NCBI GenBank assembly: GCA_028868535.1
Contig: JAGWUH010000026.1
Span: 1-53,519 of the forward strand
Direction of reading: 5' to 3'
Length of the DNA stretch: 53,519 nucleotides
Source of the DNA: Sphingomonadales bacterium
GTDB taxonomy: Bacteria; Pseudomonadota; Alphaproteobacteria; Sphingomonadales; Sphingomonadaceae
The stretch's first letter is position 1; the number at the start of each line of letters is the position of its first letter. The position numbers and the translations under genes are program-made. Positions 15,865 to 24,984 of the stretch are shown here, piece by piece. The notes under the pieces were generated by a model that was not told the DNA's origin, did not search any database, and saw only the letters and a program-made list of their open reading frames with translations.

Positions 15865-18558
15865 TCAAACCCGCGTGCCGCTGATCTTCGACGAGCCGAA
15901 CATGCCCATCTTGACCTTGCCGCTGATGCTGTCGCCCTCGACCACGAGGTCGTACTTGAGCGTGATCTTCATCGGCTTCTCGACCTTGAGGTCGAACTTC
16001 AGCCGGTTGCCCTCGACGCTGCCGGTGAAGCCCTGCGATCCTTCGGGGCTTTCCAGTTCGCCCGAAAGCGCGCTGCCGTCGGTGCGGAAATGCCCGGTCA
16101 TCGCCTGGTCGCCCATCGGCGTCTTCATCGTCATCGCATAGCTGCCGTCGATGCGCGCCGCCGCCACCGGCGCCGCCGCGACCGGGGCAGGGGCCTCCTC
16201 GACCACGGCCGCCGCCGTTTCGCCATGCCCGCCGAGGTCACGCCCCTCGATCACGCCCAGCACCCGCGTCGGCGTCAGCGGCAGCGTGATCGTCTCGCCC
16301 AGCGTCCCGAACGGCGCCAGCGCATCGGCGATCGCGTTGACCAGCGTCGGCGGCCCGACGATCGCCCCGCCTTCGCCCACCCCGCGCATGCCGCCGGTGG
16401 TCTGGCTCGGCGTGTTGGCGTGCAGGTACTCGAAGTCCGGCACGTCGCTGATCGCCGGCATCAGGTAGTCCTTGAAGGTCGCCGCCAGCGGGTTGCCCTT
16501 CGCGTCGTAGGGCATGTCCTCCAGCAGCACCTGGCCGATCGCCTGCGCCAGCCCGCCGGCGATCTGCCCCTCGACGATGCCGGGGTTGATCACCGTCCCG
16601 CAATCCTCGGCCGAGCACCAGCGCAGGATCTTCACGAAGCCGGTGTCCGGGTTCACCTCGACCACGCAGGCATGGGCGGCGCTGGTCATCGTCATCGGCG
16701 GCGGCTGGTAGCGGAACTGCGATTCGAGCCCGCTGGCCATTCCCGGTGGCAGCCGGTGCGGCTCGCCATAGGCGATCTCGGCGATCTCGCGCAGCGATCG
16801 CGACATCTCCGGCGCCCCGTCGATGTGCACCATGCCGTCGACGATGCTGACCGCCTCGACGCTGGCGTTGGAGACATGCGCGGCGACGGTGCGCACCTTG
16901 TCGGCCAGGTTCTCCGCCGCGGTCCAGCACGCCCCGCCGGCGATCACCGCCTGCCGCGATCCCCCCGCGCCCGGGCTGAACGCGCCCAGCGCCGAATCGC
17001 CCTCGTAGATCGCCACGTCCTCGTATTTCACGCCCAGCCGGTCGGCGATCACCTGCGCCATCGTTGTCGCGGTGCCATGCCCCTGGCTGTGCGTGGACAG
17101 CGTCGCCACCACCTTGCCGGTCGGCTCGATGCGCACCTGCGCGGTCTCGCCGGTCATCGGCTGCATCGATCCGGCCGAGCCGGTCGGCTCGATATAGGCG
17201 GCAAAGCCGATGCCGAGATAGCGCCCCTGCTTGCGCGCCTCGGCCTGCTCCTTGCGGAACTTCGGCAGGTCGAGGTGCGCGACCAGCTTTTCGAGGCAGG
17301 CATCGGTGGTGATGTCGTCGACGGTGATCCCCAGCGTGCTGGTGAACGGCTGGTCGGCAGCGGTGACGAGGTTGCGCCGGCGAATCTCGATCACGTCGAT
17401 GCCGATCTGCTTCGCCGCCTTTTCCAGCAGCACCTCGCGGATCAGCGATTCCATCGCCCAGGGCCCGCGATAGCCGCCCAGCCCCATCGTGTTGGTATAC
17501 CAGCCGCGGGTGACGAAGCCGTAGGCCTTCAGCTTGTACGCCGGCCACATGAACATGTGCACGGCGATGTTGGCGTCCTCGCCCATCGGCCAGGCGCCGT
17601 TGTTGCTGTCGTATTCGGCGTAGGCGCCCAGCAGGTGGCCCTCGGCGTCGAACCCGGCGGTCAGCGTGATGTCCTGCTCGCGCGCGTGGCTCGACGCGGT
17701 CAGCGCCTCGAAACGGTCCTCGATCCACTTGAGCGGCCGCCCGAACTTCCGCGCCGCCACCACCGTCGCGATCTCCTCGCGCCAGGGGATGTTCTTCAGC
17801 CCGAAACCGCCGCCGACATCCTTGGCGATCACCCGCAGCTGCGCCGGCTCCATCCCCAGCGACATCGCCAGCACCCGCGCCGCGAGGTGCGGGCTCTGGC
17901 AGCCGAGGTGGATGGTCATTTCCCCCGCGCCGTCGGGAATCGCCAGGCAGGCCCGGTTCTCCATCGGCGATTGTGCGATCCGCTGGTGCGCGATCCGCTG
18001 CGAGACGACGTGCGCCGCCCCCTTCAGCATGTCCTTCAGCGCAAGAATCGAATCCTCGTCGCCCATCTCGGCGGCGATGTTGTCGTCGAAGCCCGGATGC
18101 ACCGGCGGCCCGCGCTTCGCGTCCGCCAGCGTCACCAGCGGCGTTTCCTCCTCGATGACGATCTCGACCAGCGCCGCGCCGTCCTCGGCGATCGCGCGGC
18201 TCTCGGCGATCACCATCGCCACCGCCTCGCCGACGCAGGCCACCCGGCCATCGGCCAGCAGCGTCACCGGCGCGAGGATCGGCGTGAAGAAGTAGTTGAG
18301 GAAGTGGACCGGAACGTCGGCGAAATCGGCCTGGGTATAGACCGCCTGCACCCCCGGCAGGTCCAGCGCCGCGCTGGTGTCGATCGAGACGATGCGCCCG
18401 CGCGCCACCTGGCTGCGCGCGAAGGCGATGTGCAAGGCCCCCGCCACGCGCACGTCGTCGACGAACTGGCCGCGCCCGGTCAGCAGCCGCGCGTTCTCCT
18501 TGCGGGGCGTGCGTTCGCCCAGATAGCGCGTCGCGCCGACGCTCTGGCGGATGTTCAT
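15865..18558 (-). CDS. Xanthine dehydrogenase-family molybdenum hydroxylase large subunit (CoxL-like) with extra C-terminal domain
   Basis: This 897-residue protein is the molybdopterin subunit: residues about 15-125 are the aldehyde oxidase a/b hammerhead domain (GRGQFVDDVRVAGALHIAF), followed by cofactor-binding domains (AKDVGGGFGLKN, GGYRGPWAMES, GAGGSRQAV) and the catalytic Glu motif GVGEGGAIVGPP. It lacks the AYxCSFR loop of true CO dehydrogenase, having a YRG form typical of other members, so the substrate is not CO. After about residue 775 there is an Ala/Pro-rich linker and about 100 extra residues of beta pattern (GSYAMTMKTPMGDQAMTGHF, GNRLKFDLKVEKPMKITLKY). The start ATG overlaps the CoxS stop by 4 nt. 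Confidence 0.92.
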   Translation of the reverse strand: MNIRQSVGATRYLGERTPRKENARLLTGRGQFVDDVRVAGALHIAFARSQVARGRIVSIDTSAALDLPGVQAVYTQADFADVPVHFLNYFFTPILAPVTLLADGRVACVGEAVAMVIAESRAIAEDGAALVEIVIEEETPLVTLADAKRGPPVHPGFDDNIAAEMGDEDSILALKDMLKGAAHVVSQRIAHQRIAQSPMENRACLAIPDGAGEMTIHLGCQSPHLAARVLAMSLGMEPAQLRVIAKDVGGGFGLKNIPWREEIATVVAARKFGRPLKWIEDRFEALTASSHAREQDITLTAGFDAEGHLLGAYAEYDSNNGAWPMGEDANIAVHMFMWPAYKLKAYGFVTRGWYTNTMGLGGYRGPWAMESLIREVLLEKAAKQIGIDVIEIRRRNLVTAADQPFTSTLGITVDDITTDACLEKLVAHLDLPKFRKEQAEARKQGRYLGIGFAAYIEPTGSAGSMQPMTGETAQVRIEPTGKVVATLSTHSQGHGTATTMAQVIADRLGVKYEDVAIYEGDSALGAFSPGAGGSRQAVIAGGACWTAAENLADKVRTVAAHVSNASVEAVSIVDGMVHIDGAPEMSRSLREIAEIAYGEPHRLPPGMASGLESQFRYQPPPMTMTSAAHACVVEVNPDTGFVKILRWCSAEDCGTVINPGIVEGQIAGGLAQAIGQVLLEDMPYDAKGNPLAATFKDYLMPAISDVPDFEYLHANTPSQTTGGMRGVGEGGAIVGPPTLVNAIADALAPFGTLGETITLPLTPTRVLGVIEGRDLGGHGETAAAVVEEAPAPVAAAPVAAARIDGSYAMTMKTPMGDQAMTGHFRTDGSALSGELESPEGSQGFTGSVEGNRLKFDLKVEKPMKITLKYDLVVEGDSISGKVKMGMFGSSKISGTRV

Positions 18559-19064
18559 GCGTGCTCTCCGCCATGCGGGCCGGGCACTTCGCCCGCCAGT
18601 TGCCGGATCGCGCGGCGGATGCCCTGGTAGCCGGTGCAGCGGCAGATATGCCCGCTCATCGCCTTTTCCATGTCCTCGACCGTGGCCGCCGGGTTGTCGC
18701 GCGTCACCGCCGCCAGCGTGATCGCCACCCCCGGCGTGCAAAACCCGCACTGCAGCCCGAACTGTTCGTGCAGCGCCTGCTGCACCGGGTGCAGCGTGCC
18801 GTCCGGCGCGGCCAGCCCCTCGATCGTCGTGACCTCGCAACCATCCGCCTGCACCGCCAGCATCAGGCAGCTGCGCATGGCGACGCCGTCAACCATCACC
18901 GTGCAGGCGCCGCACACGCCGTGCTCGCAGGCCAGGTGCGTGCCGGTATAGCCCAGCGCCTCGCGCAGGAACTCGCCGAGGCCGGTGCGCGCGTCGGCCT
19001 CGGCCGAATGGCGCCGGCCATTGACCGTCATCGCGACGGTGGCCCTCGAAATCGTCTCGCTCAT
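18555..19064 (-). CDS. CoxS-like [2Fe-2S] small subunit of the molybdenum hydroxylase
   Basis: This 169-residue protein has both iron-sulfur motifs of the family: a plant ferredoxin-type cluster (CEHGVCGACTVMVDG...C) and the helical C-terminal cluster (CGFCTPG, CRCTGYQGI). It carries electrons from the molybdenum centre in CoxL to FAD in CoxM. The N-terminus (MSETISRATVAMTVNG) has no signal peptide, so the complex is cytoplasmic. It overlaps its neighbours by 4 nt on both sides. Confidence 0.94.
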   Translation of the reverse strand: MSETISRATVAMTVNGRRHSAEADARTGLGEFLREALGYTGTHLACEHGVCGACTVMVDGVAMRSCLMLAVQADGCEVTTIEGLAAPDGTLHPVQQALHEQFGLQCGFCTPGVAITLAAVTRDNPAATVEDMEKAMSGHICRCTGYQGIRRAIRQLAGEVPGPHGGEHA

Positions 19065-19930
19065 GCCGCCACTTTCAGGTTGAACGCCTCGCGCAAGGTC
19101 GCGGCGAGGATGCGCTTGCCCACCAGCCGCCGGTATTCGGCGCTGGCATGATGGTCGTCGAACGGCGCGCAGTCGGCCACGCCCGCCGCCGCCACGGCAT
19201 CGACATCGAGCGACGAAAGCGCCGCGCCAGTCAGCAGCGCCTCGGCCTGCACCATGCGGATCGGCGTCGGCCCCATGCCGAAGAACGCCAGCCCCACGCG
19301 CGCAATCCGGTCGCCCGCAACCTCCGCCGCGCCGACCAGCCCGGTCAGCGCGAAATCGCCCGGCCGTTGCGCCACCTCGCGGAACAGCACCACGTGCCCG
19401 TCGGCCCAGTCGGGATAGACGATCCCGGTCACCAGCTCGTCGGGCTCCAGCACCGTCATGTACGGCCCGAGGTAGAAGTCCTTCGCCGCCACCGTCCGGG
19501 TGCCGCGCACAGAGGCGATCTCGATCATCGCCCCCAGCGCCACTGCGGTCGCCGGCATTTCCGCCGCCGGCTCGCCCAGCGCCACCGAGCCGCCGATCGT
19601 GCCGCGGTTGCGCGTCTGGTAATGGCCCACGTGGGACAGCGCCTTCACGAATGCGGGCAGGTGCCGGTTGAGCGTCGCGTCCCTCAGCGCCTCCGACTGC
19701 CGCGTCGCCGGGCCGACGCGGGTGCCGCCGTCGCCGCGCGACACGCCCTTCAGTCCGGCGATGCCGTTGATGTCGACGAGGATGAACGGCTGGCTCATCC
19801 GCAGGTTCAGCAGCGGCATCAGCGTCTGCCCGCCGGCGATCATCGTCGCGCCGCCGCCGGCCTCGGAAAGGATGCGGCACGCTTCCGCGACCGTCGCCGG
19901 CTTCGCATAATCGAACGGGGCGGGTTTCAT
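19061..19930 (-). CDS. CoxM-like FAD-binding subunit of the molybdenum hydroxylase
   Basis: This 289-residue protein has the FAD-binding PCMH pattern: ATMIAGGQTLMPLLNLRM, NRGTIGGSVALGEPAAEMPA, and a C-terminal CO_deh_flav_C region (GLAFFGMGPTPIRM). It accepts electrons from CoxS and passes them to an acceptor, probably the quinone pool. The gene overlaps coxG upstream and coxS downstream by 4 nt each, giving the order G-M-S-L. Confidence 0.94.
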   Translation of the reverse strand: MKPAPFDYAKPATVAEACRILSEAGGGATMIAGGQTLMPLLNLRMSQPFILVDINGIAGLKGVSRGDGGTRVGPATRQSEALRDATLNRHLPAFVKALSHVGHYQTRNRGTIGGSVALGEPAAEMPATAVALGAMIEIASVRGTRTVAAKDFYLGPYMTVLEPDELVTGIVYPDWADGHVVLFREVAQRPGDFALTGLVGAAEVAGDRIARVGLAFFGMGPTPIRMVQAEALLTGAALSSLDVDAVAAAGVADCAPFDDHHASAEYRRLVGKRILAATLREAFNLKVAA

Positions 19931-20637
19931 CGCTGGCCTCCGCCACGCCGCCCGGCCTCGTATCCGGCCCCGGCGGCCACCACCACCAGCATCACCACCA
20001 GCGCGACGACGAAGCCGCCGAACCCGTTCAGCCCCAGCGTGAACCCGACGAGGATCGCCAGCACCAGCGCCGCCACCCAGCCCCACAGCGGGGCCGGGGC
20101 AGGGGCCGGCGCCAGGGAAGCCGCCATCGGCGCCCCCGCCATCGCCGCCGCCGTTCCGGCGGCTGCGGCGGCAGGCGCCTCGGCCGCAGCCGCGGCTCCG
20201 CCGCCCACCACCTCGCCGAACTTCGCGAAGAACTTCCCCGCGAGGTTCTTCGCGGTGGCATCGATGATCGGCCCGCCCAGCTGCGCCATGCGCCCGCCGA
20301 CCTCGGCCTCGACGTCATAGGCGACGATCGTGCCGCCGCCCGGCGCGTCGCTCAGCCGCACTTTCGCGCCGCCCTTGGCGTTGCCGGCGATGCCGCCGTT
20401 GCCCTGCCCGGTGATCGTGCAGCCGTTCGGCGCGTCAATGTCCGACAACGTCACCACGCCCTTGAAGCGCGCGCCGATCGGCCCGATCCGGATCTCGGCC
20501 ACCGCGTCCATGCGGTCACCGTCCTTCTCCAGGCTCTGGCAGCCGGGAATGCACTGCCGCAGCACCGCCGGATCGTTGAGCGCCTCCCAGACTTTCCCGC
20601 GCGGCGCGGCAATCGTCTGCTCGCCGGACATCTGCAT
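19927..20637 (-). CDS. CoxG-like SRPBCC membrane-anchor protein
   Basis: This 236-residue protein has an N-terminal SRPBCC domain of the CoxG family (MSGEQTIAAPRGKVWEALND, CIPGCQSLEK, GPIGARFKGVV) spanning about 150 residues. An Ala/Pro-rich linker and hydrophobic segments (WGWVAALVLAILVGFTLGL, FVVALVVMLVVVAAGAGY) anchor it in the membrane. CoxG recruits the cytoplasmic hydroxylase to the membrane, which supports quinone coupling. It is the first gene of the overlapping cox block, with GAGGGAG about 10 nt upstream of the ATG. Confidence 0.9.
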   Translation of the reverse strand: MQMSGEQTIAAPRGKVWEALNDPAVLRQCIPGCQSLEKDGDRMDAVAEIRIGPIGARFKGVVTLSDIDAPNGCTITGQGNGGIAGNAKGGAKVRLSDAPGGGTIVAYDVEAEVGGRMAQLGGPIIDATAKNLAGKFFAKFGEVVGGGAAAAAEAPAAAAAGTAAAMAGAPMAASLAPAPAPAPLWGWVAALVLAILVGFTLGLNGFGGFVVALVVMLVVVAAGAGYEAGRRGGGQR

Positions 20638-20785
20638 CGCTCTCGCACTCCCTCTTGGCACCGGCGGATTTATGAGACGCCGCGTTTCGCTTCTTGCCGA
20701 TAGCCGCGGCCATTCGCAAGTCAATCCTGCCCGATCCGCGCGCCGGGTCAAGGCTCTGCTTGACAGTTGTCCAGCAATTCGTGGA

Positions 20786-22120
20786 TCAGGTCGCCGAAAG
20801 CCAGGCAAAACGTGCCACGAACGCCGCCGCCAGCACCAGCAGCAAGCCGTCGCGCCGCGTGATCCGGCCTCGCGCCAGCCGGATCGCGGCGTGCGCGGTC
20901 AAGCCGATCGCCAGCCCGTTGGCGATCGAGAAGGTCAGCGGAATGCCTGCCAGCGTCAGGAACGCAGGGATCGCGTCCTCGGCCTCGCTCCAGCGGATCT
21001 CGGCCAGCGGCGCCATCATCTGGGCGGCGACGAGGATCAGCGCCGGCGCGGTCGCCGCCACCGGGACCAGCCCGGCATAAGGCGCGGCCAGCATCGCCAG
21101 CAGGAACAGCAGCCCGGTCACCACCGCCGCCAGGCCGGTGCGGCCGCCCGCCTCGACCCCGGCCGCGCTCTCGACGTAGGAGCAGACCGTGCTCGTCCCC
21201 GCCGCCGCGCCGATCATCGCCCCCAGCGAATCCGCCACCAGCATCCGGTCGAGCCGGGGGATCGTGCCGTCCCCGGCCACCATCCCCGCCTGCCGCGTCA
21301 CCGCCATCAGCGTGCCGAGGTTGTCGAACAGGCCGACGAACAGGAACACGAACAGCACTTCCACCATGCCCGCCCCGTGCCCCGCGGACATCCCGGCAAA
21401 CACCCCGCCGAAGTCAAGCTTCAGCGCCGTCGCGCCCAGCGCCGCAAGATCGTAGGGCTGCGGCGCGAACCGGACCGTGCCCAGCAGCCAGGCCGCCGCC
21501 GTGGTGGCGACGATGCCGATCAGGATCGCCCCGCGCACCCGCCCGGCCTGCAGCGCCGCCACCAGCACCAGCCCGGCCAGCGCCAGCAGCGCCCCCGGGG
21601 CGTGCAGGTCGCCCAGCGCCACCCCGGTCGCCGGGCTGCTGACGATGATCCCGGCATTGCGCAGCCCGATCTCGCCGATGAACAGGCCGATCCCCGCCGC
21701 CACCGCCGCGAACAGGTGCGGCGGGATCGCCGCGACGATCATCTGGCGTATCCCCGCCAGCGTCAGCAGCAGGAACAGCGCGCCGGCCAGGAACACGCAG
21801 GCCAGCGCCACCGGCCAGGGCACGTGCATCCCCTGCACGACCGTGAACGCGAAGTAGGCGTTCAATCCCATCCCCGGCGCCATCGCCAGCGGCACGTCGG
21901 CGATCAGCCCCATCAGCACCGATGCCAGCGCCGCGGCCAGGCAGGTCGCCGCCGCCACCCCCGCCACCGGCATTCCCGCCTGCGAAAGGATCGCCGGATT
22001 GACGATTACGATGTACGCCATGGTCAGGAACGTCGTCGTTCCCGCCAGAATCTCGGTGCGCAGGTCGCTGCCGCGCGCTTCCAGCGCGAAATGCCGCGCG
22101 ATCATGGCACCAAAACCCAT
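20786..22120 (-). CDS. NCS2-family (AzgA-like) purine permease
   Basis: This 444-residue protein has about 12-14 transmembrane segments and AzgA-type motifs: EILAGTTTFLTMAYIVIVNP, APGMGLNAYF, FLFVGLFDNLGTLMAV, and GAAAGTSTVCSYVESAAG. Family members take up adenine, guanine or hypoxanthine with protons. The ATG at 22120 follows GGAGG. The upstream gene encodes an exported nucleosidase that would release adenine, 21 nt away in the same direction, so the pair looks like one salvage unit. Confidence 0.9.
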   Translation of the reverse strand: MGFGAMIARHFALEARGSDLRTEILAGTTTFLTMAYIVIVNPAILSQAGMPVAGVAAATCLAAALASVLMGLIADVPLAMAPGMGLNAYFAFTVVQGMHVPWPVALACVFLAGALFLLLTLAGIRQMIVAAIPPHLFAAVAAGIGLFIGEIGLRNAGIIVSSPATGVALGDLHAPGALLALAGLVLVAALQAGRVRGAILIGIVATTAAAWLLGTVRFAPQPYDLAALGATALKLDFGGVFAGMSAGHGAGMVEVLFVFLFVGLFDNLGTLMAVTRQAGMVAGDGTIPRLDRMLVADSLGAMIGAAAGTSTVCSYVESAAGVEAGGRTGLAAVVTGLLFLLAMLAAPYAGLVPVAATAPALILVAAQMMAPLAEIRWSEAEDAIPAFLTLAGIPLTFSIANGLAIGLTAHAAIRLARGRITRRDGLLLVLAAAFVARFAWLSAT

Positions 22121-22141
22121 CGATAATGCCTCCAAAACGAT

Positions 22142-23086
22142 TCAGTCGGGCAGCGCCGCCACGAACCGCGTCACCACCGCCGCCGCGTTGCGCGCCGCCA
22201 GCAGCCCGAAAATCCGCGCCTGGTTCGGCCCGCCGTCACCCCCCGCCAGGTCCGAAAGCGACCGGAAAGCGATGAACGGCACCCGGTTGGCATACGCCAC
22301 CTGCGCCGTCGCCGCGGTCTCCATGTCGAGCACCTGGGCATGGAACGTCGCGAACAGATAGGCGCGATACTCGGCATTGTCGGCGAACGCCGGCCCCGAT
22401 ATGCCGTTGCCGCCAACCACCACGCGCGGCTGGTGATCGAGGCACTGCGGCGCCGCGGCGGCGTCCCCGCGCGGCGGCGCGCACCGCGCCAGCGCGACAT
22501 CGGCCACTGCCGTTTTCGCCAGCGCCAGCAGGCCGGGATCGGCGAAAAACCACTGGTGCGGCCGCGCCCGCTCGGCGGCGTTGCCCACCGTCACCGGTCG
22601 CGGAAACAGCATGCCGTAGTTGGGCAGCGGCTCCGGCCCGAGATTGCGCGCGGCCGGCTCGAAGCGGTCGCCCACCTTTCGCGCCAGCACGACTTCGAGA
22701 TACTGGCTCCACCGCTCCGCCGCGACCACGTCACCCACCGCCAGCCCCGGATCGACGCCCCCTGCGATCCCCGAGAACACGATCCGCCGCACCCGGAACC
22801 GGTCGATCACCCATTGCGTCGTCATCGCCGCGTTGACCATGCTGACACCGGATTCGAGCAGCACCACCGGCTTGCCCGCCAGCCGTCCGGTGAGTACCTC
22901 GATGCCGTTGACGCGATAGGCCCGCCGCCGCGCGAGACCACCTTCCAGCGCCGCCCGCTCCGCCGCGAAAGCGGTCAGGATCACCGTGCGCGGCCGCGCG
23001 TCGAGGACCGTCGGCGCCGCGGCTGCGGGTAGCGGCGCCGACGCCAGCGCCATCGCCACCAGCCCGATCCTGACCAGCCGTCCCAT
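22142..23086 (-). CDS. Exported MTA/SAH nucleosidase-like phosphorylase-superfamily protein
   Basis: This 314-residue protein has a clear signal peptide (LVRIGLVAMALASAPLPAAAA), then a PNP/UDP-fold domain: VVLLESGVSMVNAAMTTQWVI, FSGIAGGVDPGLAVGDVVAA, VLDMETAATAQVAYANRVPF, and FRSLSDLAGG, the last containing the catalytic Asp. The MET segment supplies the ribose-binding Glu. Most family members are cytoplasmic; the signal peptide places this one in the periplasm, where it would split nucleosides such as methylthioadenosine. A roughly 80-residue insertion around residues 170-230 separates it from the 230-residue E. coli enzyme. Confidence 0.85.
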   Translation of the reverse strand: MGRLVRIGLVAMALASAPLPAAAAPTVLDARPRTVILTAFAAERAALEGGLARRRAYRVNGIEVLTGRLAGKPVVLLESGVSMVNAAMTTQWVIDRFRVRRIVFSGIAGGVDPGLAVGDVVAAERWSQYLEVVLARKVGDRFEPAARNLGPEPLPNYGMLFPRPVTVGNAAERARPHQWFFADPGLLALAKTAVADVALARCAPPRGDAAAAPQCLDHQPRVVVGGNGISGPAFADNAEYRAYLFATFHAQVLDMETAATAQVAYANRVPFIAFRSLSDLAGGDGGPNQARIFGLLAARNAAAVVTRFVAALPD

Positions 23087-23159
23087 CGTTTGCGCCCCCG
23101 CCGTTGCCCCGCTACCGTGCGGGCGCGGGCGGCGCCCTGTCAACGCCGCATGTGTCCGC

Positions 23160-23858
23160 TCAGTCGACGCCGGCCAGCCATTCGGCGATCATCGCCCGAC
23201 CCGCCGCCACCGCGCCGGGGCCCAGTTCGGCATGGGCGCGGCGCATCGCGTCGGGACAGTTGCCGGCCTCGACGATCGCCTCGGGCCATTGCTCCACCCA
23301 GATGTCGAAGCGCGGGTCCAGGCCCATCTCGGCGTGGAACTGCAGCGCCAGCACGTTGCGCCCGCGCGCGAAGGCCTGGTGCTCGTAGACGTGGCTCGAT
23401 GCCAGCAGCTGCACGTTGTCGGGCAGCGCGAAGGTATCGCCGTGCCAGTGCAGCACCGGCACGTCGACGACGTGGCGCAGCGGCCCGGAGCGGGCATGGT
23501 CGTGGACCCGCACCGCATGGAATCCGACTTCCTTGGCCGGGCCGGCGAAGACCTTGCCGCCCAGCGCCTCGGCGATCATCTGCGCTCCGAAGCAGACGCC
23601 CAGCGTCGGCCGGTCCGCCTCCAGCCGCAGCCGCAGGCGGCGCAACTGGCAGGCGATCCAGGGGTGCTGCTCCTGTTCGTAAACCGCCATCGGCCCGCCC
23701 ATCATGATGACGAGGTCAGGCTCGCGCAGGTCCAGCGACGCGAACGCCGGATCGGCGACGTCGATGCGATCGATGTGATAACCCGCTGCCTCCACAGGCT
23801 CACGGTAACCCGCCACGCCCTCGACGGGGACGTGACGGATGATCAGCGCACGTTTCAT
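23160..23858 (-). CDS. Class I glutamine amidotransferase-like protein
   Basis: This 232-residue protein has the triad pattern of GMP synthase-type amidotransferases: MMGGPMAVYEQ, the nucleophile elbow GVCFGAQMIAEALGG, and QFHAE with the catalytic His and Glu. It lacks a synthetase domain, as do gamma-glutamyl hydrolases and other stand-alone members. It follows cysK by 12 nt, so the two probably share a transcript, pointing to cysteine or glutathione-related metabolism, though the substrate is unknown. Confidence 0.85.
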   Translation of the reverse strand: MKRALIIRHVPVEGVAGYREPVEAAGYHIDRIDVADPAFASLDLREPDLVIMMGGPMAVYEQEQHPWIACQLRRLRLRLEADRPTLGVCFGAQMIAEALGGKVFAGPAKEVGFHAVRVHDHARSGPLRHVVDVPVLHWHGDTFALPDNVQLLASSHVYEHQAFARGRNVLALQFHAEMGLDPRFDIWVEQWPEAIVEAGNCPDAMRRAHAELGPGAVAAGRAMIAEWLAGVD

Positions 23859-23870
23859 CGTCTTCCAGCT

Positions 23871-24791
23871 TTAGGTTTCCGGCAGGAAATCGGCAACCGA
23901 GAGATAGCGCTCGCCGGTGTCGTAATTGAACCCCAGCACGCGGCTGCCGGCCGGCAGCCCGGCCAGCTTCTGCGCGATCGCGGCCAGCGTGGCGCCGCTG
24001 GAGATGCCCACGAGCAGCCCTTCCTCGCGCGCGGAACGGCGTGCCCATTCCTTGGCGTCGGCGGGATCGACCTGGATGACGCCGTCGATCGCCTGCGTGT
24101 GCAGGTTCGTCGGGACGAAGCCGGCGCCGATCCCCTGGATGGGATGCGGCGCCGGCTGCCCGCCCGAGATCACCGGGGAGAGCGTCGGCTCGACCGCGAA
24201 CGCCTTGAGGCCGGGCCAGACCGGCTTCAGCGTCTCCGCGACGCCGGTGAGGTGGCCGCCGGTGCCGACGCCGGTAATGACGACGTCGATCGGCGCGTCC
24301 GCGAAGTCGGCGAGAATCTCCTGCGCGGTGGTGCGCGCATGCACGGCGATGTTGGCGGGGTTGTCGAACTGCTGCGGGATCCACGCCCCCGGCGTCTGCG
24401 CGGCGAGCTCCCGGGCGCGCTCGATCGCCCCCTTCATGCCCTTTTCGCGCGGGGTAAGGTCGAACGTCGCGCCATAGGCCAGCATCAGCCGGCGGCGCTC
24501 CAGGCTCATGCTCTCGGGCATCACCAGCACCAGCCGGTAGCCCTTGACCGCCGCCACCAGCGCCAGGCCGACGCCGGTGTTGCCGCTGGTCGGCTCGATG
24601 ATGGTGGCGCCCGGCCTGAGCGTGCCGTCGGCCTCGGCCGCCTCGATCATGGCGAGGGCGATGCGATCCTTGATCGAGCCGCCGGGGTTGGCGCGCTCTG
24701 CCTTGACCCAGACCTCGTGGTCGGGGAACAGCCTGGCGAGGCGGATGTGCGGGGTGCCGCCGATGGTGGCGAGGATGCTGTCGGCCTTCAT
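23871..24791 (-). CDS. cysK: Cysteine synthase A (O-acetylserine sulfhydrylase)
   Basis: This 306-residue PLP enzyme makes cysteine from O-acetylserine and sulfide. [16 protein letters not shown] contains the PLP lysine, [12 protein letters not shown] binds the substrate carboxylate, and [11 protein letters not shown] binds the PLP phosphate, and GISSGA is also present. The length matches the family. It is divergent from an ArsR-type regulator with an inverted repeat between them, which suggests control by a sulfur species. Confidence 0.93.
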   Translation of the reverse strand: MKADSILATIGGTPHIRLARLFPDHEVWVKAERANPGGSIKDRIALAMIEAAEADGTLRPGATIIEPTSGNTGVGLALVAAVKGYRLVLVMPESMSLERRRLMLAYGATFDLTPREKGMKGAIERARELAAQTPGAWIPQQFDNPANIAVHARTTAQEILADFADAPIDVVITGVGTGGHLTGVAETLKPVWPGLKAFAVEPTLSPVISGGQPAPHPIQGIGAGFVPTNLHTQAIDGVIQVDPADAKEWARRSAREEGLLVGISSGATLAAIAQKLAGLPAGSRVLGFNYDTGERYLSVADFLPET

Positions 24792-24837
24792 GTCTGTTCT
24801 CCGGCGCAAGGGCGGCGGTGGGGCGCACGCGCGATCA

Positions 24838-24858
24838 ACTCTATCGATTGTGTAGAGT
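24838..24858. promoter_or_regulatory. Candidate ArsR-family operator in the cysK/regulator intergenic region
   Basis: ACTCTA (24838-24843) and TAGAGT (24853-24858) form a perfect 6-bp inverted repeat around a 9-nt spacer, in the one AT-rich patch between the divergent genes, 47 nt from the cysK start. The position suits repression of cysK. The arms are short, so the call is moderate. Confidence 0.45.
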
Positions 24859-24984
24859 ATGACGCACGGCCGCGCCAGTCCCGACCCGGCAACGGTTGTT
24901 TTCAGGGCGCAAAGCCGGGCTTTCGGATCACGGCCGTGGCGGTCCCTTGCGGGGCGGGGAAATCGGATTATCTGCAGGGGCAGC

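Noticed and set aside
15865..20637. True aerobic carbon monoxide dehydrogenase.
   Set aside because: The CoxL-like subunit lacks the AYxCSFR active-site loop of form I CO dehydrogenase, so CO is an unlikely substrate.
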